DNA of 64,000 nucleotides, taken from assembly GCA_016801885.1 (NCBI GenBank), contig CM028886.1, forward strand, positions 17,511,866-17,575,865, written 5' to 3'. Position 1 is the first letter of the stretch. The number at the start of each line of letters is the position of its first letter. Origin of the DNA: Toxotes chatareus. Taxonomy: Eukaryota > Chordata > Actinopteri > Toxotidae. Of the stretch, positions 56,101 to 64,000 are shown one piece after another. Below the pieces are notes generated by a model, which made no database searches, had not been told where the DNA came from, and worked only from the letters and a program-made list of their open reading frames with translations. The translations under genes and the position numbers were made by a program.

Positions 56101-59100
56101 TTTTTTTTTTCACATCAGTCCTTATTAAATGCCCGTAGAGTTTTGATTTCGCTCATTGTTTATATTCTCAGAATTCACAAAGTGTGTCATAGTGAATGTA
56201 GGTCAGTCGGCCCTACGCTTTTGGCCAATTAATCTGCCCCATTCCCAGTTGGTTGTCTTCATTAGAGGATAGTAACTCATTGTTTCAGTGATCTGAATGT
56301 ATCACACTGATGGGATGTCTCTAACTGGGGACACGTCTGGCTGTCTGTCTATCATAATGACTGTCTCTCTGACTGAGGCTTCATGAATGTTTGGAGTGCT
56401 TTTTACTGCCTTAAATCATTGTTGTATTCACTCACATCCACAAGAGACTTCGTTATTTGGATCGGGTCAATCTGTCTGTCTGTCTCTGTTGCTCTCTTGC
56501 TGTCCCATTTGTAGCCCCAGCAACTTCAGTCGTTATATTGTGTGGCTATTGTTCAGTAGATATCAGTAGTAAATGGATGAAGGAGCCTGTTAAGTGAGAT
56601 GGCAACAAAGTGGTTTTCAGCCGAAAAACAAGACACTTGTGAATGGAATTTGTATTGGTAGGGATGGTGCTGACAGAGCACAATTCAGAGGACAAACTAA
56701 TATATTCCGTTATTTTTATAAGACCTTCCAGAGTGGGAACTTTTTAGGCTGTGTTTCCATGGCTGGAATAAATACAGTCCCTGACAGTTACTTCTTTCCT
56801 CAGCAGAAAGCTTAAGGTAGTCTCCAGTGTGTCTGATCAGTGTTATGTAATTTAACTTTTTAATAAACATCAGTAACTGTGACGCATGTGGATTTGCATT
56901 GTAATTTGAAGAGCATTAAATTTTCACTTACGTCCTGAAATCATCTGACACCTTTTCCATCTCTCTATGAGACAACTTTGAATTTGTACAGTTAGTTATA
57001 CTGCAGAGTTTTTCATTTTATCTTATATTTACACTGACCTGTCTTTGCATAAGGACAACCATACACACACACACACACAGACACAGGCATGCTTACACAT
57101 CCAGGCATTATTGAGCCTGAGGGCTGTGATCAGGAGTGAGCGAGGTTGTATTTGGGTCAGGGAGGAGGTAGTCTGCACACGCACACACTGTAAATGCAGA
57201 CACTGAGACTAATCTGTTAAAGAGGCTAGCCCACAGACAGAAAAACAGGATGACTGTGTATAGACCTGCATATTAAACTGTTACTCTTGCTTACTTTTTA
57301 ACTGAGGGCGAAGGGATTCCTGCTGATCAGTTTAGACACCCGAATCTTTCCTGTTAGATGGCAACCAGAAGTGATTTACCTCTTGGGGTAGACTTGGATG
57401 ATTTTACTGTATGTTCCCTTTATATTTGAAAATGAAAACGGTAGTCTTACAACAGTTTGGTGTGTTCTCTGCTCACTTTGTTTTCCACTAATAGCTGCTC
57501 ACATGTTGTCCTGGATGGTTTTGCCATAGAGCACATGAGTCAACAGCACTTTTGGCGGTTTGAAGTGAATTCAGCATCTGTTTGTTTTAGATTCATACGA
57601 ACTGTTAGAAACGGTAATTTGAGTGATCAAAAGAAACGCTAACAGATTTGATAGAGGATAGTGAGAGAAATATATCCTTGTTGATGCCGTTTAGTCAAGT
57701 GAAAAGAACTGAGTGGTTCTGAAAGGTCCATTAGTAACCTGTGTGTGTGTGTGTGCATTTGTAATTCAGTCCCTGTAGCAGTTCAGCACTTACTGCCCCC
57801 CTGTGCTGGAGCCGGGTTTCTTGCTTTTCGTTCCCTGCTTCTCTTTTACTCGCTCACTCTTTCTCTCCCTGTTTAAGCTTGCTCATTCTAACTCTGTGGG
57901 AGACGAGGCTTTTCCTAAAGGAGTCTTTGTGCGTGTAAGGGAAAGGAAAGAGAGAGAGAGAGAGAGGGAGAGTGAAATGTTATGGTGAAACAAACAGCAA
58001 GTGAGATGGAGGGAAGGATACTAGCTGACTGTGTTAAGCCTGGCCGGGACCCAGTCCCACAGTTCCACAGGTCTCAGTTCTTTTAACTTTCAAAGAGACA
58101 GACTCACCAAAAATATACAAAATTCTCATGCATTTACAGGTCTCTAAGCAGCTCATGAAAATAATTTTCTTCTCTTAATATCAAAGTGAGTAAACCAGGT
58201 GTTTTTAAAATGTGCTTTTAGTCAATGTTTAGTAATTATGTGCACTGAGATTAGACTCCTAACGTGATTATGCTTAGCTCAGTCAAACCTTTAAGTATAG
58301 TCTGTCAGTCCCATGATGTATCCATTGAAAACCATTTTCTACATTGCATAATGAGTCAATGACACTATGCGTCCTGTGGGTGAAAGTTAGTTGATATTCG
58401 ATGTAGCTGTTAATGGTTAACTTTAGCCAGGTTAGAGTCCGCTCACAGTGCTATGTTCACGAGCATTCTTCCCTCACTCTGCTGTTTTTGCCTTTACACT
58501 GGGCAGGAGTACCTTGAAGGATACTGGATTAGACACCACTGGGTTCCAGAGAGGGCAAATCCTTGGAACTGGATTTCTAAACAGTCTGATATTGTAAGAA
58601 TTTTGGAACACTTAATCAACACAAGGACTGTTTTTGACGTGAGTGGGATGCTTTTCTTTAGTTATCGAAGGCTAATATTTGTCCTGTGAAGGCAGGAGAG
58701 GGAGTGCGTGCTGAAATGTGTGGTATAGAAAAGCTATTTGTCATAGTTAGCAGAATGAAGTGTGTGATTTCTGTCTGATCAGCTGTCTCTGTCAGGCTAA
58801 GTACAGTTTATGTTGAACCGAGGTCAAACACGCAGATAGCAGGATCTCATTGCTAGCATGTCATTGGCATCTGCCACATGTCCACCCAATTGAGCTGTGG
58901 TCACAGTGTTGATTTGTATACTTGTCTGTTTTTCTTGAGCCAACCAAATACCTTATGGCCACCTAAACATTGCTGCTTTGAGTAGTTTTTGGTACTACAA
59001 AAAAAAACAACTGTTGTACTACAGTGGTAAAATTTTATCAGATTGTTTTCTGTTGCAATTCAGTCCATGCCAGGGAGGAGGTTAATATGTAATTAATGTT

Positions 59101-62100
59101 CACACTTTAGAATTACTTTGTTGATTATATTGTTGTTGACTGCATTGTTTGAGTATATCTTTAAATAAACTGACCAGGCATGGAATAAGATTTGATGAGG
59201 GATGTCGTTTGTGTTAAAGTAGGGCTGCTAATCATTTTCCCTTAGAAGGATATTTGAATGCAGACACTGCTTGTGTGACACTATTTTCTAAAAGCAAGAG
59301 AAAGAATGCTTAGGAGTGATAATAGAGAAGGCGCTGTTATAAATTATTAGATTATTATTCAGATGAGTCTGTCTGAGGAACAGATGGAATAAACAGCCTT
59401 CATCTTGACAACCAAAAGGATCATCTCAGCATATCTGTAGACTGTTATGTAATCTAGATGAAGAGAAAGGTTGTGTCACAAACAGAAACAGGAAGACAAT
59501 AAAAGTCATTAGTATTCAGGCTCTTAATAAGGTGGTGGCAGTGGGTTGTTGTTCATTAAGCTGTGGTGCCGTGTAACTAAGACTGAACTCGAGAAAAACA
59601 AAAATGAGAAAACAAAATTATCTACGTCATTTGTTTACATAAGCATAATTAAAGTGAATCATCATATGAACACAGTGCATCAAATGAAATGTGTGTGTTG
59701 CTAAGGAAATGATAAGCTGTTGATAAACTAATTGATTCATTATTTGTGAATGTGATACTCAAATTAATTGTTTACTGTTGTTTATCTACTTCAGTGCACT
59801 ATTTCCTCTAAATAAAAAAAAACTCCTACAATGAAGGAAACTAAAACAAACATCTAAAAAAGTCAGTAACATTCTATTCTGTATGTCTTTGCCACTGTCA
59901 TTACCCAGGAGGATGAAGGCACGTGCCCCACCTCCGCCGCTGGCCCCTCAACCCGCTCCACGCCACATCTTCAGAAACACTGTACCGGATGGGGGAGGGA
60001 CATCAGGCATGGACGCCAAGGAAAACATGCTAAGGCCCACAGTGGATTTTCAGCTTACTCTACCACAGGGATACCAGACTTCTGTAACAGAGGAGGGCAG
60101 GTGAGTAGACAAAGAGGGCTACACAAGCACACATGGACTCTCTGTGTATCACTCCCTTTTCATTTTTTTTTTTTGCTCTGTGTTCCATGTTTTTACATTG
60201 CATTTGGCTGTGACTTGTCAAAACCAAACTTTTTGCTTATCTGTAAATACAAGAATAGTAGTTTATACTTAGCTACACGATATGCTTCTATACATTGACC
60301 TTCATCATTAGTTACCAGACAAACAGTATGAGACCTGTTTGGCGTTTCTGGGTCTGTATGGGTTGCTGAGGCCCTGTCAAGGGGGTCCCATTCCCGGTCT
60401 CAGCACAAGCTTTGTCACAGAGAGCTGACAGATGAAGCCTGACCTGCTAACGTCCTGTGCCCCTAATGAGCCTCTGCCCTTTGGGGCAGAAAATCGCGGA
60501 CACCTCCGTGGTACAGAACAACCAAGTTGCTCTTTTAACAGCACCTTGTTGCTCTTTAAATAACAGAAGCTTTAGGCCAGCAGGTGTCTCTGTGAAACTC
60601 CTCTCTAGTGTAGAAAAGTAAGTTTTATAAAGGACCTTAGAAATGACTACATACATTCTACACGTAAGTACATAGAACTGTTTTATAATCTTTTCAAATG
60701 GCCTTCAATGCTTAAAACTTACAAAAGGTTTTACAAAAGGCTGTGGTTAGTATCACAACCCGAGGGCTCCTTTTTAGGATTGTTTAGCATCTTTTATTTA
60801 TCTGATATAAGAGAGTCATGTTGTATTCATCTGTCAGGTGTCTGGTTCCCTTATTCCAGATCATTTACGGGAAAGGAATGCATGACATGACATTTTCGCT
60901 TCAGATGTGCTGTGCTTACAGTTCACTTTCTGATGGTGCTCAATAACAACATTAGAGCATGATACTTTAATAGTTCACATGGTATTAGTCTAGATATGGC
61001 CAAGGTATCATAAACACACACATATCTATCATAAATAGCTGATACAGAGAAACACAAACAATTTATTATATAACCACAGACAGTTATACACAGATATACT
61101 TACCTGAAAAAAAGGAAGAATGAAAAAACAAATAAACAATAAAACAATAAGCTGTGTTTTGTTTGTGAGGTGCTGCTGTAGACAACTGTAACACTGTGTA
61201 TGCTATTGATCAAAATTGCAGTTTTTTCTCTTTCTTGCAATAAATTTGAATCAAATTATGCTTTCAAATGAACCCCTTATGTATATGCCATAAAGTTGCA
61301 ATAATAAAGAGTAAATAATACACAATAAATAATGCAATATTTACACTCTCCTGTTTATTCCTAATCTGGTTTTGCCATTTAATCCATTCAACCATCCAAT
61401 CATTTTCCTGACTGCAACATTGCATCAAATTAACCTTTAAGATGCCTTTATGTATAATTTTAAGCATATCTCCCTGTGTTATCACTTCTCATGACTGGAA
61501 ATTTATGATTTGGACTAAATCGTACTTCAAACTAAAGTGATTGAGTTGTGACACAATGAACATACAAAATCAGCTCAAGAAGCACATAACACAGGACACA
61601 GGGACACGTATTGATTGCAGATTGTTGTTTTTGCTATAGACTGTATCCATTTGTCAGTGATTGTCAGTGGTGTCCTTTGTAGTGGTATTTCTCTAAGTTC
61701 TGTCATCTGATCTGGCTGTTCCCAGAAAACACTGGACCTTGTCTCTTGGTTTCTTTATCTGAGGATTGACAGGTAGTACCATAGGCCTCCTCATCAGCTG
61801 CCTCCCCCACTCAGTGGACATTGGTAGTTTGTCATACCAACAAGTGCTCTGCATTTTGCCTGTCATTGTTTCTCTGTGCAACTATTTTTTTGTCAGTGCC
61901 CTTTTATCGTAGGGGGCTCTCTAGAGTTTCTGTCGAGATAAACCACACAGATTAAATCTACAGCTTGTGCTAAGTGGCCTCTGTTATTGCTTTTGGGCCT
62001 TTATTTTAATTTCTCCAAAGCTTGTCATATGAACAGCTTAATACTACATGTTTTTCTTGTATTTTCTTTTCTAAATAGCAGTTCTTTGAAAGTGATTTTA

Positions 62101-62866
62101 GGCTCATGTTCAGGTTTTAGTCTGCTACACGTTAAAAATTTTCGCTCAATATGAGTATTTTAACTATGGTGGTTCACTGTATGGTTACAGGCATTTTCAG
62201 GAATTTTGGTTACAGACAGTTAGTAAAATCCTGTCATTGTAATACAGTCAGCACAAAACTGTCCAAGAAATATTTGTACAGGAGGAATCAAGACAGTAAC
62301 AGCTTTTTGATCTTCACATCAGAATCAGTGCTGTTGCCGTTCATTCAACCCTTTGGCCTTGAAAATAGCTCAGTGTTTAAAATCATGTCCATTGTGTTTA
62401 TCAATTAGCTATACTTTCTAAGAACAACAGGTGAGAGTATGTCTCTGGTTTGTTGTATGTAGAAATTACTATTCTCTTTACTAGCGCTAAAGCTCAGCTG
62501 GCTTTGTAACCCTATCTTCTCCCCTTCCTTACTCTCTTTCTCCTTCTCTCCCCATCTCTTCCAATGGTTCTTTCTTCCAAACTCCCCCCTCCCCCCCCAA
62601 CCCTCTCTTTCACTTTCTCTCTCTCCTCCCTTCTCTCTCTTTCTCCCTCTCTCAGTAAGGCGCTGATGGACGTGCTGGTTGAGCTGTGTAGCCGCTACCA
62701 CCTGAATCCAGCACTGCATACCCTGGAGCTTCTGTCGCCCGAGGGTCGCCCTTTGGGGTTTAAGCCCAACGCTCTGCTGGGCTCCCTCAACGTGGCCTGT
62801 GTCTTCATCAAGGAGAAAATCTTGGAGGAGAAAGTGGTGCGCAGGCCGGCACCCAAAGTGCCAGAG
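48050..62866 (+). CDS. cobl: Cordon-bleu family actin nucleator, N-terminal exons (3' partial)
   Basis: Cordon-bleu binds actin through C-terminal WH2 domains and nucleates filaments. Three coding exons are in phase: 48050-48078 (MTESSKPPL plus two bases), 59909-60100 and 62656-62866. Joined they give 144 residues. Exon 2 continues GRMKARAPPPP, like the conserved N-terminal Lys/Arg-Ala-Pro motif of COBL, then MDAKENMLRPTVDFQLTLPQ. Exon 3 reads SKALMDVLVELCSRYHLNP, LELLSPEGRPLGFKPNALLG and FIKEKILEEKVV, the start of the Cobl domain. COBL fits best (VELC, KEK.EEKV, KVPE), but KENM and YHLNP also occur in COBLL1. WH2 exons lie beyond the window. Confidence 0.8.
50157..50189. repeat. (GT)n microsatellite
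   Basis: A perfect GT run of about 33 bases in cobl intron 1, with further imperfect GT sequence to 50232. Confidence 0.93.
55415..55438. repeat. (GT)n microsatellite
   Basis: A perfect GT run of about 24 bases in cobl intron 1. Confidence 0.9.
59909..60100 (+). CDS. cobl: cobl exon 2: KRAP-like proline motif and spacer
   Basis: This exon starts after acccag and ends GAG GAG GGC AG|gtgagt. It encodes RMKARAPPPPLAPQPAP, then RHIFRNTVPDGGGTSGMD and the beginning of the first Cobl-domain strand, FQLTLPQGYQTSVTEEG. The Met in RMKARAP is internal, not the start, because the upstream exon joins in frame. Confidence 0.88.
60101..62655 (+). other. cobl intron 2
   Basis: AT-rich intron with a gtgagt donor and a pyrimidine-rich acceptor tract of about 130 bases (62515-62652). 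No additional exon was recognised. Confidence 0.7.
62656..62866 (+). CDS. cobl: cobl exon 3: first part of Cobl ubiquitin-like domain
   Basis: The exon follows a long CT tract ending ctctcag and finishes at CCA GAG|gtaagt, phase 0. It encodes SKALMDVLVELCSRYHLNPA to RRPAPKVPE. The pattern LMDxLVELC..HLNP, GFKPNxLLGSLNV and FIKEK is diagnostic of the family. A 297-codon frame on the other strand across this exon is an artefact. Confidence 0.92.
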
Positions 62867-64000
62867 GTAAGTCACAGTGGAGCCTGATACTGTGATCTGG
62901 ATGTGCTTATTGTCATGTGCACTTCGTATTTTGCGTTTTTTGTGCTCATGTGTTTTGATTGAAGAGACATTTATTTTATATTTTGCGTGAAAAAAAATGT
63001 GGATTGATGGATCCCAGAATGCCAGAGCAAGATCTTCTCCCTGAATATGATAGTTGTACAGTCTGTATAGACTACCACCTTTACCACCTTTACCCTGAAG
63101 CCCTACGTAATATCCGTCCCTTCCTTGTCTACCTTTTACCTCTGACTGCTGGCAGAAAGCAAGGCCAGTGAAACCTATAAGGGCCCACGCTAAGGTAGGA
63201 AGCTGGTTGGAATCAAACTGGCCTAGCATGACACTGGAGTCAGTTCTTACACCGTCTAATTGTACCTTTTCTGTCTTTTCCCTTGTATTTCTATCCATCT
63301 TGTCGTCACGTTTTTACAGCCTTACCAGCCTATCTGAACTTATTTTTTCTACCGAGCATTAGACCCCTTGTCTCTCCCTTTTTCTCCTGGCCTCTCCTCT
63401 GCTCTCCTCCTACAGTTTGAATATTTGATGAGTGCCTTACCTTTAGTTACCATGCATTATTTCTCTGCTCTTCTCAGGGCTCACTGGCTGCTCTCTCTCC
63501 CTTTGACCCCGCCTGGCCTCAGGCCAGAGACTGACACTATTTCAGACCCTGGCGTCAGTCATCCCTCTTCTCTGTTTTATCTGTCTGCTGTAGTTTGTGG
63601 TGCTGTTGATTTGTATTGTTTTATATTTAGAGGTGTATTTAGTGTACACTAATTTATTTGAATGGAGTACAGAAAATAGTAATAGAAAATAGTGCAAGAA
63701 ACACGTTTTGGTAAAATGCAGTACAATCCATGTCAGTATAATATTGTAAAAAGTAACTAGACTGACTCAGTGGGCAGCAGTTAAACACATAAACCCTGTA
63801 TCCAGCCAGGTGTTCAGTGAATGACATTACTTTTGAAAGGCAATCTTTAGCCTTAAGAAAAAAGAGCTTAATATCTTTCATTGGCACATGAGGAATTAAA
63901 GCTAACCTGGAAACCATGACAGAGGCAGTCATTTGCTTTAGGCTTTTAATGATGTTAAATAGCCCTTACCTTTTAAATTGCTGCATTTAGGTGGCAGTTA
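62867..64000 (+). other. start of cobl intron 3
   Basis: The sequence after the gtaagt donor runs to the window edge. Small open frames occur but none has the next Cobl-domain sequence, so the following exon lies to the right of the window. Confidence 0.65.

Larger units (their letters stand above)
48079..59908 (+). other. cobl first intron (11.8 kb)
   Basis: The gtaagt donor is consensus; the acceptor is tgtcattacccag. It holds (GT)n tracts at 50157-50189 and 55415-55438, (CA)n at 57061-57080 and AG runs at 57950-57970. I recognise no coding exon. A frame at 58453-58689 follows a gggcag and looks superficially exon-like but has no known domain. Confidence 0.65.

Noticed and set aside
58453..58689. 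Exon-like frame (EYLEGYWIRHHWVPERANPW) in cobl intron 1
   Set aside because: It follows a gggcag but has no known homologue, no convincing donor in phase and is not part of Cobl proteins.
59883..59908. Start of cobl at the Met in MSLPLSLPRR
   Set aside because: These codons are intron sequence before the cccag acceptor at 59908; the in-frame upstream exon explains the N-terminus better.
62405..63298. 297-codon minus-strand open frame overlapping cobl exon 3
   Set aside because: It lies antisense to a conserved coding exon and reads the complement of a pyrimidine tract as charged repeats (EREKGGERESEREGWGG). This is a shadow of sense-strand composition.
1..64000. tRNA, rRNA, CRISPR or prokaryotic operon features
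   Set aside because: None was found: gene structures are spliced, spacing is eukaryotic, and no regularly spaced repeat array is present.

Overview
The window is vertebrate genomic DNA, most likely from a ray-finned (teleost) fish. Genes are split by spliceosomal introns with GT/AG ends. Introns and intergenic stretches are AT-rich and full of (CA)n microsatellites, and there are Tc1-like and piggyBac-like transposon remains. The encoded proteins (TRIO, chemokine receptors, Cordon-bleu) are vertebrate families. No bacterial, CRISPR, tRNA or rRNA features were seen.

Region 1 (1-27,275, plus strand) holds the 3' half of a TRIO-type RhoGEF/kinase gene. I could thread 26 coding exons in one reading frame (71 to 24,791, about 1,529 residues). 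In order they encode the spacer after the first GEF unit, the first SH3, a basic/serine-rich linker, the second DH-PH RhoGEF unit, a long Gly/Ser/Pro/His linker, the second SH3, an Ig-like domain, a Ser/Thr kinase domain and the stop. A roughly 2.5 kb 3'UTR follows. The 5' half of the gene lies before the window. The last kinase intron carries a 531-bp piggyBac-like MITE bounded by TTAA.

Region 2 (27,276-31,700) is intergenic. It contains a dead Tc1/mariner element (29,121-30,303) and a 129-bp fold-back insertion flanked by 15-bp direct repeats (30,624-30,782).

Region 3 (about 31,700-45,300, minus strand) is a tandem array of three chemokine-receptor GPCR genes. Each has two or three coding exons. 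The short N-terminal exons are missed if only long ORFs are read; one carries just 7 coding bases. The first two are CC-receptor-like and the third is XCR1/CX3CR1-like. The second lacks the usual WxFG motif in its first extracellular loop.

Region 4 (about 47,000-64,000, plus strand) is the 5' end of a Cordon-bleu (COBL/COBLL1) actin-nucleator gene. It has a 29-nt coding first exon, an 11.8-kb first intron and two further exons with the KRAP-like proline motif and the start of the Cobl ubiquitin-like domain. The gene runs off the right edge.

TRIO (Rac/RhoA activation) and Cordon-bleu (actin nucleation) both act on the actin cytoskeleton, and chemokine receptors drive cell migration. Their adjacency is most simply read as conserved chromosomal neighbourhood rather than an operon-like unit. 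I found no clearly undescribed system. The most useful results are the spliced gene models, the altered receptor loop and several well-bounded fold-back or MITE insertions.
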